Assembly (NCBI GenBank): GCA_017405805.1
Contig: JAFQZU010000008.1
Location: forward strand, 62,001-126,000
Length of the DNA: 64,000 nt
Source: Lachnospiraceae bacterium
GTDB lineage: Bacteria; Bacillota; Clostridia; Lachnospirales; Lachnospiraceae
Reading direction: 5' to 3'
Positions within the stretch are counted from its first letter, which is position 1; every line of letters starts with the position of its first letter. The notes beneath the pieces were generated by a model. That model saw only the letters and a program-made list of their open reading frames with translations, was not told the DNA's origin and searched no databases. Made by a program: the position numbers and the translations under genes. This document shows positions 46,583-57,397 of the stretch, in pieces.

Positions 46583-48049
46583 TTACTTACTTTCCTTCTC
46601 CAACTCTTCAATCACCGAATCCCCATGGATGATCTCAAAATCCACACCCGTCGCATTCGGCTCATCATCGATAAAGTTGTAATCCTTCCCGGGCAGCACC
46701 GCATTGAGGATAATCCCCACAAGCGATCCCACTGCCAGTCCGGAGAGACTGATGCTGGCGCTTCCGATGGAAATATTGATGGCGCCGACATTGGAGTAGC
46801 TGATACCGATGGACAGCACCAGGATCATGGCTGCGATCAGTACGTTCCGGCTCTTGGAGAAGTCCACGTGGGTCTCGATCAGGTTCCGCACGCCGACGGC
46901 GGAGATCATGCCGTAGAGCACGAGGGAAATACCGCCGATGGTCGCGGAGGGCATTACTTCGATGACTGCCGCGAACTTGGGGCAGAAGGAAAGGATGATC
47001 GCGAAGTAGGCCGCGATGCGGATGACCAGCGGATCATACACCTTGGTGAGCGTCAGGACGCCAGTGTTCTCGCCGTATGTCGTGTTGGCGGGCGCGCCGA
47101 ACAGGGATGCGATCGTGGTCGCAAGTCCGTCTCCCGTCAGCGTCCTGTGCAGGCCGGGACTCTTGATGTAATTCACGCCCACGGTGGAGGAGATGGCGGA
47201 GATATCGCCGATATGCTCCATCATGGTCGCCAGGGCGATCGGCACGATGGTGATCACACTGCTGACGAGGAGGGAACTGTCAAGATTTCCGCCCGTAAAA
47301 ATGGAAAATACGGTCTTCTCGTAATGGATCGGGATCCCGATCAGTTTCGCCTGCGCGACGGGCGTAAAGTCGATCAGGCCCGCAATGGCGGCGCACAGAT
47401 AGGAGCCGATGACGCCCAGAAGGATCGGGATGATCTTGATCATGCCCCTGCCCCAGATATTGCAGATGACGACGATCAGGATGGCCACGATGGCGAGCCA
47501 CCAGGTTCCCTGCAGGACCGGCTTTCCGGCGGCGCTCAGGATCGGTTCGCCGGCCTCGTTGGTCGCGGGCACCATGATGTTATTCAGTGCAGAGGGCGCC
47601 AGGTTCAGCCCGATCGCGATGATGATCGGTCCGGTCACGACCGGCGGGAAATAGCGCATGACTTTGCGCGCGCCAAACGCTTTAAACAGCGCTGCGAGCA
47701 CCAGGTACAGAAGACCTGCGCAGGCCACGCCAAAACACGCATACGGCAGAAGCGCACTGGAACTGCCGTCCGCGTTCAGCGGCGCGATGGCCGCGTATCC
47801 GCCCAGAAAGGCGAAGGAAGATCCCAAAAAGGCGGGGACTTTTTTGCCGGTGATCAGGTGGAAAAGCAGGGTCCCGATCCCCGCAAAAAGCAGTGTCGTA
47901 GAGACATCAAGTCCTGTGATCAGCGGCACGACGACCGTGGCGCCGAACATGGCGAACATATGCTGCAGGCCGAGCACCAGCGTCCTTCCGGTGCCGAGCC
48001 CTTTTACGCTGTAGATGGGGGTCTCGCCGACTTTCATCTGTTGATTCAT
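46583..48049 (-). CDS. uraA: Uracil/xanthine permease (NCS2 family)
   Basis: Nucleobase:cation symporter with about 12-14 transmembrane helices. The 488-residue product from the ATG at 48049 shows LGLQHMFAMFGATVVVPLITGLD near the N-terminus, LGSSFAFLGGYAAI, the substrate-site segment SLFGAPANTTYGENTGVLTLTKVYDPLVIR (QH and NTTYGEN motifs) and PSATIGGISLVLYGMI. This set is closest to uracil permeases (UraA/PyrP); xanthine cannot be excluded. GGAGG lies about 14 bases before the ATG. No pyrimidine gene is adjacent. A hairpin in the leader could act as attenuator or as terminator of the gene upstream. Confidence 0.9.
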   Translation of the reverse strand: MNQQMKVGETPIYSVKGLGTGRTLVLGLQHMFAMFGATVVVPLITGLDVSTTLLFAGIGTLLFHLITGKKVPAFLGSSFAFLGGYAAIAPLNADGSSSALLPYACFGVACAGLLYLVLAALFKAFGARKVMRYFPPVVTGPIIIAIGLNLAPSALNNIMVPATNEAGEPILSAAGKPVLQGTWWLAIVAILIVVICNIWGRGMIKIIPILLGVIGSYLCAAIAGLIDFTPVAQAKLIGIPIHYEKTVFSIFTGGNLDSSLLVSSVITIVPIALATMMEHIGDISAISSTVGVNYIKSPGLHRTLTGDGLATTIASLFGAPANTTYGENTGVLTLTKVYDPLVIRIAAYFAIILSFCPKFAAVIEVMPSATIGGISLVLYGMISAVGVRNLIETHVDFSKSRNVLIAAMILVLSIGISYSNVGAINISIGSASISLSGLAVGSLVGIILNAVLPGKDYNFIDDEPNATGVDFEIIHGDSVIEELEKESK

Positions 48050-48107
48050 GGTTCTTGTTAAATCCTCCTTTGTATATAACATAGTCCGCGGCACGATGTG
48101 CCCGACA

Positions 48108-48153
48108 TAAGAAAACACGTACAGAAGAGAAATAATATTCCCTCTGACGTGTT
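48108..48153 (-). terminator. Hairpin between the acidic protein gene and the permease gene
   Basis: AACACGT (48114-48120) pairs with ACGTGTT (48147-48153) and the inner CAGA with TCTG; on the minus strand TTTTC follows. It may end transcription of the acidic protein gene or attenuate the permease gene. A small hairpin GGCAC/GTGCC follows (48090-48102). Confidence 0.5.
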
Positions 48154-48163
48154 CCTTTCCTGA

Positions 48164-48664
48164 TCAGGCTTCTGCTTTTTCAGAATCCTCTTTGGCTTCA
48201 GCGGCTTCTTCCGCCTTCTCCTCCTTGGCTTCGGCGAGCTCTTCTACTTTCTCTTCCTTGGCCTCGGCGAGATCTTCCGCGACGGCCTCCTTGATGGCCT
48301 CGTCCTCGGCGAGATCTTCCGCGATCTCTTCCTCGCCTTCCTCAAGGATCTCTTTGACCTTGCTTGCGGAATCCGTGAAAACATCCTTCACTTTTCCGGC
48401 GGTCTCTTCCACTACGTCAAGAACCTCTTCGCCCTGGGGACCGATGGCTTCCTTGACCTTGCTGTAGGCCTCTGCCGTTCCGTTCTTGATGGTCGTGTAC
48501 GTTCTGTTTGCGGCGGTCTTGAGCATTTCGGTCGTATCCGGCTCAGCAGCACCTTCGCCGGCTTCTTTTTTGGCCTTTGCGCTTTCTTCCATGTAATAGT
48601 AGGCCGTCGCCGCAGTGATTCCGAGCACTGCGCTGCTCAGTAACAGTCTTCCAAATTTACCCAT
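48164..48664 (-). CDS. Membrane-anchored acidic Ala/Glu/Lys-repeat protein
   Basis: Unrecognised protein, 166 residues from the ATG at 48664, which follows AGGAGAG. One hydrophobic segment (about 5-22, FGRLLLSSAVLGITAATAYYYM) anchors it; the rest is hydrophilic. Residues 45-110 (TTIKNGTAEAYSKVKEAIG, ETAGKVKDVFTDSASKVKEIL) have an amphipathic 11-residue-like helical pattern similar to YtxH/LEA proteins. The last 50 residues are simple repeats of (A)EAKEEK-VEELAEAK, likely one long charged helix. Composition is strongly acidic. Possible role in stress or envelope function; no firm assignment. Confidence 0.75.
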   Translation of the reverse strand: MGKFGRLLLSSAVLGITAATAYYYMEESAKAKKEAGEGAAEPDTTEMLKTAANRTYTTIKNGTAEAYSKVKEAIGPQGEEVLDVVEETAGKVKDVFTDSASKVKEILEEGEEEIAEDLAEDEAIKEAVAEDLAEAKEEKVEELAEAKEEKAEEAAEAKEDSEKAEA

Positions 48665-48777
48665 TTTTCTCTCCTGTCCGGAGCGCTCACGGCTCCCATG
48701 CTGTTTCCTATCAAAGAACATAGTACATGATTTCCAATTAATTGAAAAGGCCGAATCGAAAAAAGATTATCCCCCGC

Positions 48778-50292
48778 TCAGACATCCTTCCACGCTTCCC
48801 TGAGGATCCCGACGCCCTCCCGAATTTGCTCCTCCGCCAGGGCGCCGTACCCCAGGACGATTCCCGGCACATCCGCCTGTCCGGCTGGAAATCCCCCTTT
48901 TGGAAGCCTGAATACGGAGAGCTTGTAGACCCGGACGCCGGCTTCCTCCGCCTTCAGGCGCAGCGCTTCCTCCGTCTCTTCGATCTCATCCGGCCGATAC
49001 GGCCTGCCCGTTCCGGTGAGCTCCAGCAGCACATGGAGTCCCGCGCCTGCACCGCGTATCTTAAACCGCGGCTCCAGCGCGCGCAGGGCCTGGACCAGCA
49101 CGTCGTGCCGCCCCCGGTAGAGGGTCCGCATGCGGTTCAGGTAGCGCTCGAAATATCCGTCCGCCATGAACTCATGGAGGATGGCCTGGTCGATGCGCGA
49201 CACCGTGCCCGAGTAGAAATAGCAGCGCTCCCGGTAGGCACACAGAAGTGATTCCGGCAGGATCATATAGCTGATACGGATCGAGGGCGCGATGGACTTG
49301 GAAAAGGTCCCCATGTAGATCACTTTTCCCGCCCCGTCCTGGGACTGCAGCGCGGGAACGGGTTTCCCCCGGTAGCGGAATTCCGAGTCATAATCGTCCT
49401 CGATGATATACCGCCTGCTCTCCTCCCCCGCCCACCGCAGGATCTGGGCGCGGCGTGCGACGGGCATCAGGGTTCCCACGGGAAACTGATGGGCGGGCAT
49501 CACGTAGGCCAGCTGGAAGCGCTCCGGATCCGGACGGTCCGCCATGACCGCCTCGAGAGAATCCGCCCGCATGCCCTCCCGGTCCATGCATACGCTCCGG
49601 ACATCCCATCCGAGCGCGTCAAAAATGCGGCCCGCACGCAGGTAGGTCGGCGATTCCATGCCGATCCGCACCTGCCTCCCCAGGATCTGCCCCAGGAGCA
49701 TCATAAGATAGTCATTTCCCGCCCCCACGATCACCTGGTCCGGCGTACACTTTACGCCGCGCGACAGATGAAGATAGTGCGCGATCGTGCTGCGCAGCGC
49801 CGGGTCGCCCGCCGCGTCGCCGGACCGAAAGAGCTCGGCCCTGGTCCCGACAAAGATCCCCTTGTGGATCCTTTTCCACGTGGCGTAAGGAAACTGCCCC
49901 ATCTCAATGAGCCGGGGCGAAAAATCGATCCGCACTTCCTTCTCCCGGGCATCGGGCGCCGCGGCGGATCCGCCGTGCGAAGGCGTCTGCGGCAGCGTCT
50001 GAACTGCCGCCTGAACGTCGTCACGCCCCGCGTCCAGCATAGCGTCGATAGCGCTGACATAGTATCCGCTCCCTCTTCTGGACCGGATATACCCCTCCGC
50101 CAGCAGCTGGTCATAGGCGAGCTGCGCCGTGCTGCGCGACACGCCCAGATTCCTGCCCAGGATCCGGGTGGACGGAAGGCGCTCTCCCGTCTGCAGGGAT
50201 CCGTCCCGGATGGCCTCCCTGATGAAGCGATAGATCTGTTCGTACAAATGCCTGCCGCTGCCCTTGTCCAGCGTGATCTGTAAATCCTGCAT
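48778..50292 (-). CDS. MocR/PdxR-type GntR regulator with aminotransferase domain
   Basis: Transcription factor joining an N-terminal GntR winged helix (ERLPSTRILGRNLGVSRSTAQLAYDQL, about 35-70) to a fold-type I aminotransferase-like domain. The pyridoxal-phosphate lysine is in MGTFSKSIAPSIRISYM; the aspartate and tyrosine contacts lie in IIEDDYDSEFRY. The ATG at 50292, after AAGGGGTT, gives 504 residues. The family controls vitamin B6, GABA, taurine or envelope genes, usually next door and divergent; here no such target lies beside it, so the regulon is unknown. Confidence 0.9.
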   Translation of the reverse strand: MQDLQITLDKGSGRHLYEQIYRFIREAIRDGSLQTGERLPSTRILGRNLGVSRSTAQLAYDQLLAEGYIRSRRGSGYYVSAIDAMLDAGRDDVQAAVQTLPQTPSHGGSAAAPDAREKEVRIDFSPRLIEMGQFPYATWKRIHKGIFVGTRAELFRSGDAAGDPALRSTIAHYLHLSRGVKCTPDQVIVGAGNDYLMMLLGQILGRQVRIGMESPTYLRAGRIFDALGWDVRSVCMDREGMRADSLEAVMADRPDPERFQLAYVMPAHQFPVGTLMPVARRAQILRWAGEESRRYIIEDDYDSEFRYRGKPVPALQSQDGAGKVIYMGTFSKSIAPSIRISYMILPESLLCAYRERCYFYSGTVSRIDQAILHEFMADGYFERYLNRMRTLYRGRHDVLVQALRALEPRFKIRGAGAGLHVLLELTGTGRPYRPDEIEETEEALRLKAEEAGVRVYKLSVFRLPKGGFPAGQADVPGIVLGYGALAEEQIREGVGILREAWKDV

Positions 50293-50309
50293 ACGAACCC
50301 CTTGTGCGC

Positions 50310-50344
50310 AAAAAAGGGTGACTGACACATCGTGACAGGCACCC
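50310..50344 (-). terminator. Terminator of glnS
   Basis: GGGTG-CTG-CA pairs with TG-CAG-CACCC (50316-50344, with two mismatches); on the minus strand six T residues follow. It separates glnS from the MocR-type gene, and its 3' flank reaches into that gene's leader. Confidence 0.75.
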
Positions 50345-50360
50345 TCCCATTTTTATAAAC

Positions 50361-52049
50361 TTATTTGGCTGCCGGCAGCTTAAAGGAACTCTTGAGGCCT
50401 ACGATCCGGTTGAAGACCGGCGCGCCGACCTTCGAGTCCTTATAGTCCACGCAAAAATAGCCGTTTCTCACAAACTGGAACCGCTCGAAAGGCTTCGCGT
50501 CCCTGAGCGCAGGTTCCCCCCACGCCTTGCAGACCTTGAGCGAATTCGGGTTGAGATTGAGGGAACCGTCCTCCTCATTGTAGACGCCCTTCTCCTCATC
50601 CACGATATTTTCGTACAGCCGCACTTCCACGGGCACTGCCTGTCCCGCGTATACCCAGTGAATGGTGCCCTTGACCTTGCGTCCGGTAAAGCCGCTCCCG
50701 CTCTTGGTCTCGGGATCATAGGTGCAGTGCACGGCCGTGATGTTTCCGTCCCCGTCCTTGTCAAAACCGACGCACTTGACGAAATACCCGTACATCAGGC
50801 GCACTTCGTTCCCGGGATACAGTCTTTTGTACTTGGGAACGGGATTCTCCATGAAATCCTCCCGCTCGATCCACAGTTCGCGTCCGAAGGGGATCTGGCG
50901 CTTGCCCAGATCCGGATTCTCCAGGTTGTTGTCCGCATCCAGCATCTCCACCTGCCGCTCGGGGTAGTTGTCGATGATGAGCTTGAGCGGATCCAGGACC
51001 GCCAGCATACGGCTGCAGACGGGCTTGAGCTCCTCGCGGATGCAGTACTCCAGCATGGCGTAATCCGAGGAGGACTGCGCCTTGGAGATGCCGCTCAGCT
51101 CGACGAAACGGCGGATGGATTCGGGCGTAAAGCCTCTGCGGCGAAGTCCGGAGATGGAGACGAGGCGGGGGTCATCCCAGCCGTCGACGATCCCTTCTTC
51201 GACCAGCTTCTTGATATAGCGCTTTCCGGTGACCACGTTGGTCAGATACATCTTCGCGAATTCGATCTGCCTGGGCGGATGCGCAAATCCTGCCTCGCGC
51301 ACGACCCAGTCGTACAGCGGGCGGTGATCTTCGAATTCCAGCGTGCACAGGGAATGTGTGATCCCCTCGATGGCGTCCTCGATCGGATGAGCGTAATCGT
51401 ACATGGGATAGATGCACCACTTGTCGCCGGTGTTGTGATGCGTCATGTGGGCCACCCTGTAGAGGATCGGGTCGCGCATATTGATGTTGGCGCTTGCCAT
51501 GTCGATGCGGGCGCGCAGCGTCTTCTCGCCGTCCGCGAACTCTCCGTTCTTCATGCGGCGGAACAGGTCCAGGTTCTCCTCTACGCTCCGTCCGATGGAA
51601 GGGTCGTCCTTTCCGGGCTCCGTCAGCGTGCCGCGGTACTCGCGGATCTGGTCGGCCGTCAGATCGGAGACATACGCTTTGCCCTTGCGGATCTGATCCT
51701 CTGCGATCTCGTACATCCTGTCAAAATAATCCGACGCAAAAAAGAGTCTGTCCTCATAATCCGCCCCGAGCCACTTCACGTCCTCCTTGATGGATTCCAC
51801 GAACTCCGTCTTCTCCTTGGTGGGATTGGTGTCGTCGAAGCGCAGATTGAACTTTCCGCCGTACTCCTTTGCCATCCCGGAATTGAGGATGATGCTCTTG
51901 GCGTGTCCGATGTGCAGATAGCCGTTGGGCTCGGGAGGAAAACGCGTATGGACTGTGTCGTATACGCCTTCCGCCAGGTCCTTGTCTATCTCTTTCTCAA
52001 TAAAATGGCGGCTTACCTTTACTGCGCCAGTATCCGTCTCATTGCTCAT
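50361..52049 (-). CDS. glnS: Glutaminyl-tRNA synthetase
   Basis: Class Ic synthetase charging tRNA-Gln directly. The 562-residue product has [18 protein letters not shown] (HIGH motif), [11 protein letters not shown], the specificity region [27 protein letters not shown] and [21 protein letters not shown]. The KMSKS-equivalent loop reads [12 protein letters not shown] instead of VMSKRKL. The C-terminal anticodon-binding beta barrels are complete. Many Firmicutes lack GlnRS and use GatCAB; its presence fits Lachnospiraceae-type clostridia. It follows guaB by nine bases and is probably co-transcribed. Confidence 0.97.
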   Translation of the reverse strand: MSNETDTGAVKVSRHFIEKEIDKDLAEGVYDTVHTRFPPEPNGYLHIGHAKSIILNSGMAKEYGGKFNLRFDDTNPTKEKTEFVESIKEDVKWLGADYEDRLFFASDYFDRMYEIAEDQIRKGKAYVSDLTADQIREYRGTLTEPGKDDPSIGRSVEENLDLFRRMKNGEFADGEKTLRARIDMASANINMRDPILYRVAHMTHHNTGDKWCIYPMYDYAHPIEDAIEGITHSLCTLEFEDHRPLYDWVVREAGFAHPPRQIEFAKMYLTNVVTGKRYIKKLVEEGIVDGWDDPRLVSISGLRRRGFTPESIRRFVELSGISKAQSSSDYAMLEYCIREELKPVCSRMLAVLDPLKLIIDNYPERQVEMLDADNNLENPDLGKRQIPFGRELWIEREDFMENPVPKYKRLYPGNEVRLMYGYFVKCVGFDKDGDGNITAVHCTYDPETKSGSGFTGRKVKGTIHWVYAGQAVPVEVRLYENIVDEEKGVYNEEDGSLNLNPNSLKVCKAWGEPALRDAKPFERFQFVRNGYFCVDYKDSKVGAPVFNRIVGLKSSFKLPAAK

Positions 52050-52058
52050 ATTGCGTCA

Positions 52059-53537
<1,479 letters not shown>

Positions 53538-53560
53538 CTATTCAATCTGTCATTGTTCCC

Positions 53561-54076
53561 TCAGATATGCACCGCTCTCGGCGCACGGTTCCTCAGGATT
53601 TCCAGCAGTTCCTTTCCCTGTCCGTAGGGATCGTTCAGATCCAGGAGCAGCATCGTGCCGTCCTCCAGGACGAACCCGTAACGGCCCTCTTTGTCCGTCT
53701 CGGAGCCGGAGGTGAAATCCAGAGTCTTTATGGCGCGGGCGCGAAAAGGTTCCAGCTGGGGGGATCCGATGGGCGCTGCGATCTGCAGAGAGCTCAGATC
53801 GTAGACGCCGATCTCTTTTCGTTTGGATTTTCGCAGGATTTGTGCCACGCGCAGTTCCTTGTCAACATAGGCGTATTCGTAGTCCACGTCCAGCTGCAGC
53901 CACAGATACCAGATTGCGGCGCAGGACGCGGCCAGTCCGACGATGCCCCAGATCCTTCCCGTAAAAATCAGTATAAAGAAACACACTGCAAGAATGATGG
54001 CTGCGATAAACATCAACTTGATCAGTGTGCTTTTCTTTTTACTGACAACGATCTCGAGACAGCCCGTCTCCGTCAT
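53561..54076 (-). CDS. Membrane protein resembling DUF6106
   Basis: 171 residues from the ATG at 54076, which has GTGAGG five bases upstream. Two transmembrane helices (LIKLMFIAAIILAVCFFILIF; IWGIVGLAASCAAIWYLWL) are followed by a soluble domain YEYAYVDKELRVAQILRKSKRKEIGVYDLSSLQIAAP that looks like a PH-type barrel. This layout and sequence recall the clostridial DUF6106 group; function unknown. It sits between lysC and guaB on the same strand, 50 bases before guaB. Confidence 0.7.
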   Translation of the reverse strand: MTETGCLEIVVSKKKSTLIKLMFIAAIILAVCFFILIFTGRIWGIVGLAASCAAIWYLWLQLDVDYEYAYVDKELRVAQILRKSKRKEIGVYDLSSLQIAAPIGSPQLEPFRARAIKTLDFTSGSETDKEGRYGFVLEDGTMLLLDLNDPYGQGKELLEILRNRAPRAVHI

Positions 54077-54177
54077 AAACGCCTCACTTTCGATGCCCAA
54101 CGGGGCTATTTGAAATTAGTTTATGATATCATATTACAGATGGAGCGGGAATGCAAGAAAGATATTCAGTTCTTTGT

Positions 54178-55500
54178 TTACAGACGCGTCACTACGAAGA
54201 TATCGTAGATCGCCTGTATCGCCGTTTCAAAATCCTCATTGGCCACGCCGATGATAATATTGAGCTCGCTCGATCCCTGATCGATCATCCGCACGTTGAC
54301 TCTCGCGTGGGCAAGCGCCGAGAAGATCCTTCCCGCCGTGCCGCGCATGGACCGCATGCCCCGGCCCACAACCGCGATCAGTGCCAGATCCGACTCGATC
54401 TCGATGGAGTCGGGCCTGCAGTAGCGGTGGATCAGAGCGACCACGTTCTGCTCCTTGTGCATGAACTCGTCTTCGTGCACGGCGATGGTCATCGTGTCGA
54501 TGCCGGAGGGCATGTGCTCGATGGAGATGCCGTTGTCCTCAAAGGCCTGCAGGACCTTGCGGCAGAAGCCGACCTCTGAGTTCATCATGGCCTTGGAGAC
54601 CGTGACGGTGCAGAAGCCTCTTTTGCCGGCGATGCCGGTGATGACATATCCCGACTTCTGGCAGGTGCTCTCCACGATCCAGGTGCCGCCGTCGGTCGGC
54701 GCGTTGGTATTGCGGATATTGATGGGGATACCGTCTCTGCGGACGGGGAAGATGGCCTCGTCGTGCAGGACGGATGCGCCCATGTAGGACAGCTCGCGCA
54801 GTTCGCGGTAGGTGATGGTCTCGATGGAGACCGGATTGTTGATGATCCTGGGGTCGGCGACCATAAAGCCCGAGACATCCGTCCAGTTTTCATAGACGTC
54901 CGCCCTGCAGGCGCTGGCCACGAGCGACCCGGTGATGTCGCTTCCGCCTCTGGAGAAAGTCACGATCCTCCCGTCGGGTCCGCTTCCGTAAAAGCCCGGA
55001 ATGACGGCCCTGGGCGTCCTGTCCAGCCGCTCCCCCATCACGCGCTCCGTCTTGCGGATGTCGAGCATCCTGTTCTCGTCAAAAAAGATCACTTCCGCCG
55101 CATTGATAAATGGAAATCCCAGATACTCGGCCATGATCCGGCCGTTGAGGTACTCGCCTCTGGAGGCGGCATAGTCCTTGTCCGGCTCCTCGGTCATGAT
55201 CCTGCGGATCTCCTCAAACTCATCGTCCAGGCTAAAGCCCGCAAGGCCGAGGCCCTCGATGATCTCGGTATAGCGCTCGATGATCCTTTCCAGCGTCTTC
55301 CCGAAATCCTGGCCCGCCGCAGCCTGATCATACATTTTATAGAGCAGGTCCGTGACCTTCACGTCCCCGTCAAAACGCTTTCCGGGCGCAGAAGGCACCA
55401 CATAGGCCCTGGACTCGTCTGCACGGACAATATCTCCAACTTTACGGAACTGAATGGAATCGGCGAGCGAACTTCCGCCGAACTTTACTATTTTTTTCAT
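54178..55500 (-). CDS. lysC: Aspartate kinase
   Basis: Phosphorylates aspartate, the entry to lysine, threonine and methionine. The 440-residue product begins MKKIVKFGGSSLADSIQF (kinase KFGGSS motif), has FPFINAAEVIFFDE, TFSRGGSDITGSLVASACRADVYENWTDVSG (the GGSD catalytic segment) and two C-terminal ACT domains (GFCTVTVSKAMMNSEVGFCRKVLQAFED; LALIAVVGRGMRSMRGTAGRIFSAL) for feedback control. The sequence resembles the clostridial class that lacks an internal start. It follows hom with a 64-base gap. The ribosome-binding site is weak. Confidence 0.96.
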   Translation of the reverse strand: MKKIVKFGGSSLADSIQFRKVGDIVRADESRAYVVPSAPGKRFDGDVKVTDLLYKMYDQAAAGQDFGKTLERIIERYTEIIEGLGLAGFSLDDEFEEIRRIMTEEPDKDYAASRGEYLNGRIMAEYLGFPFINAAEVIFFDENRMLDIRKTERVMGERLDRTPRAVIPGFYGSGPDGRIVTFSRGGSDITGSLVASACRADVYENWTDVSGFMVADPRIINNPVSIETITYRELRELSYMGASVLHDEAIFPVRRDGIPINIRNTNAPTDGGTWIVESTCQKSGYVITGIAGKRGFCTVTVSKAMMNSEVGFCRKVLQAFEDNGISIEHMPSGIDTMTIAVHEDEFMHKEQNVVALIHRYCRPDSIEIESDLALIAVVGRGMRSMRGTAGRIFSALAHARVNVRMIDQGSSELNIIIGVANEDFETAIQAIYDIFVVTRL

Positions 55501-55564
55501 TTCTCTATCGTCTGTTTTTCTTATGTCTGTGATACTGATTTCTTTCTTTCAATGTAAGCGGGGA

Positions 55565-56776
55565 TCAGCCCAGCATGCGGATAAAGGAGAGGACCTGCAG
55601 TCCAGCGGATGCCTCCGAGAACGCTTTTTCCGTCATAGGGCCGGTCAGCAGAGCGCACTCGCCCGTGACGCCCTCGGGCGCTTCCAGCATCATCGCCCCC
55701 GCATAAGCCGCAGCGGCTTTCTTCTCTTCTGCTTTGTCCAGTCTCACGAAATAGCGGAAGACCTCCTCTGCGGGATCCGACAGCTTCATGATCTCGGGCT
55801 CCCACTTGCAGGCAAGTGTGTGTCCGGGGTTTCTGGCGCAGTCGATGACGTCGGAGACAACGGCGCTTGCCGTGGGGAACTTGCCCGCGCCCCTTCCGTA
55901 GAACATCAGGTCATCCACCGTATTTCCATGCACGTACACTGCATTGAAGACGTCCTCCACGCTGTGCAGCGGGTTCGATGCCGGCACCAGATACGGGGCC
56001 GTTCTGACGAAGAAATTTCCCTCGCTGTCCCGCTTGGAAGTGCCCAGAAGCTTGATGGCCATCTGCATGGCTCTGGCATAGCGGAAGTCATTGACAGTGA
56101 CGGAGGAAATGCCTTCGCAGGGCACGTCCTCGTAGCGGACGGTCCTGCCGCACATCAGGCTCGAGAGAATGGCGATCTTGCGGCATGCGTCATGCCCCTC
56201 CACGTCCGCCTCGGGATTCCGCTCCGCGTAACCCTTTTCCTGCGCTTCCTTCAGCGCCTCCTCAAAGCCGATCCCGGCGTGCTCCATCCTGGTCATGATG
56301 TAGTTGGTGGTCCCGTTCAGGATCCCCATGATGGACGTGATGTCCTCGGGCGCCATGGAGGTGTTCATGGGGCGGATGATCGGAATACCGCCGCCGACGC
56401 TTGCCTCAAACAGATAGTTGCACCCGTTCTTACGGGCGATCTCGAGAAGCTCGGGACCATGCGCCGCCACCAGCTCCTTGTTGGACGTACACACGCTGAT
56501 GCCGCGCTCAAGGGCCTTGCGGCTGAATGTATAGGCGGGCTCTTTTCCGCCCATGGTCTCGCAGATAATGCTGATCTCGGGGTCAGAAAGGATGTCCTCA
56601 AAGTCGTGCGTGATCCTGTCCGCGTACGGACTTCCCGGAAAATCCCGAAGATCGAGAATCCGCTTCACATATAGCCCTTCGCCGAGCCTGCTCTCTATTG
56701 CCTTCCGGTTCAGGTCGATCAGTTCGGCCACGCCGCCGCCGACCGTACCGAAGCCCAGAATTGCGATCTGTGTCAT
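55565..56776 (-). CDS. hom: Homoserine dehydrogenase
   Basis: Reduces aspartate semialdehyde to homoserine for threonine and methionine. From the ATG at 56776 (MTQIAILGFGTVGGGVAEL, preceded by GGAGGG) it has 403 residues; the ATG four codons earlier overlaps that ribosome-binding site. The Rossmann motif GFGTVG, TSNKELVAAHGPEL, GGGIPIIRP and GILNGTTNYIMTRM are present. The C-terminal part is short and has only a partial ACT-like region. It lies between yerC and lysC on the same strand. Confidence 0.96.
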   Translation of the reverse strand: MTQIAILGFGTVGGGVAELIDLNRKAIESRLGEGLYVKRILDLRDFPGSPYADRITHDFEDILSDPEISIICETMGGKEPAYTFSRKALERGISVCTSNKELVAAHGPELLEIARKNGCNYLFEASVGGGIPIIRPMNTSMAPEDITSIMGILNGTTNYIMTRMEHAGIGFEEALKEAQEKGYAERNPEADVEGHDACRKIAILSSLMCGRTVRYEDVPCEGISSVTVNDFRYARAMQMAIKLLGTSKRDSEGNFFVRTAPYLVPASNPLHSVEDVFNAVYVHGNTVDDLMFYGRGAGKFPTASAVVSDVIDCARNPGHTLACKWEPEIMKLSDPAEEVFRYFVRLDKAEEKKAAAAYAGAMMLEAPEGVTGECALLTGPMTEKAFSEASAGLQVLSFIRMLG

Positions 56777-56879
56777 CTTACCCTCCATGCTCTGTATTCT
56801 TCCGTGCCGAAAAACGGAATATAGCTGTCAAAGCTGAACGCTTTGATGGTAACACGCTGTATTTGTGTTTACAAGTTTT

Positions 56880-57167
56880 TTATTTATTCATTCTGGAAAA
56901 CACCAGCTCATAGCCGTCGTCCCCGTAATGAAGCGAGCGGTTGACGCGGCTGATGGTGGCGGTAGACGCTCCAGTCTTTTCCGCGATCTTAAGATACGTC
57001 TCGTGGTTGCGGAGCATCGTGGCTACTTCAAAGCGCTGGGACAAAGACAGAAGCTCGTTCACAGTGCAAAGGTCCTCAAAAAACTTAAAGCATTCCTCTG
57101 TATCCTCTAAAAGGAGAATGGCCTCGAAAAGGTGCTGTACGGATTCTGTCCTGATCTTTTTGTTCAT
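56880..57167 (-). CDS. YerC/YecD-type TrpR-like regulator
   Basis: 95-residue helical DNA-binding protein of the Trp repressor fold, with LCTVNELLSLSQRFEVATML and the helix-turn-helix TYLKIAEKTGASTATISRVNRSLHYGDDGYEL. The family is widespread in Firmicutes, and its ligand and targets are largely unknown. Here it heads a run of same-strand genes hom and lysC (gap of 103 bases to hom), which suggests, without proof, a link to aspartate-family or aromatic amino acids. A TTTACT-17-TAAAAT promoter lies 50-75 bases upstream. Confidence 0.92.
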   Translation of the reverse strand: MNKKIRTESVQHLFEAILLLEDTEECFKFFEDLCTVNELLSLSQRFEVATMLRNHETYLKIAEKTGASTATISRVNRSLHYGDDGYELVFSRMNK

Positions 57168-57213
57168 ATGTATAACCCCTATCGTGTTGCTTGGTTTACG
57201 GGATGTCCTTCTA

Positions 57214-57242
57214 ATTTTACTCTTTTAACGCTGTAAAGTAAA
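57214..57242 (-). promoter_or_regulatory. Promoter of yerC
   Basis: On the minus strand TTTACT (57237-57242), 17 bases, TAAAAT (57214-57219). A 12-base perfect palindrome CGTTTCGAAACG lies directly upstream of the -35 element (57247-57258) and may be an operator. Confidence 0.55.
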
Positions 57243-57312
57243 GACGCGTTTCGAAACGGGTAAGAGCACGTCCCATAAATATTGCTTTACATTTATTTTT
57301 CCTTATGATATT

Positions 57313-57340
57313 TTGATTATTATGTACATAAATATACAAT
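57313..57340 (+). promoter_or_regulatory. Promoter of the cold-shock gene
   Basis: TTGATT (57313-57318), 16 bases, TACAAT (57335-57340), giving a leader of about 50 bases before the ATG at 57398. The region is very AT-rich. Confidence 0.55.
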
Positions 57341-57397
57341 TATATAGGTATATTGTGCATGACTGGTTTTATTTTCACTATTCTGGAGGGAGAAAAG

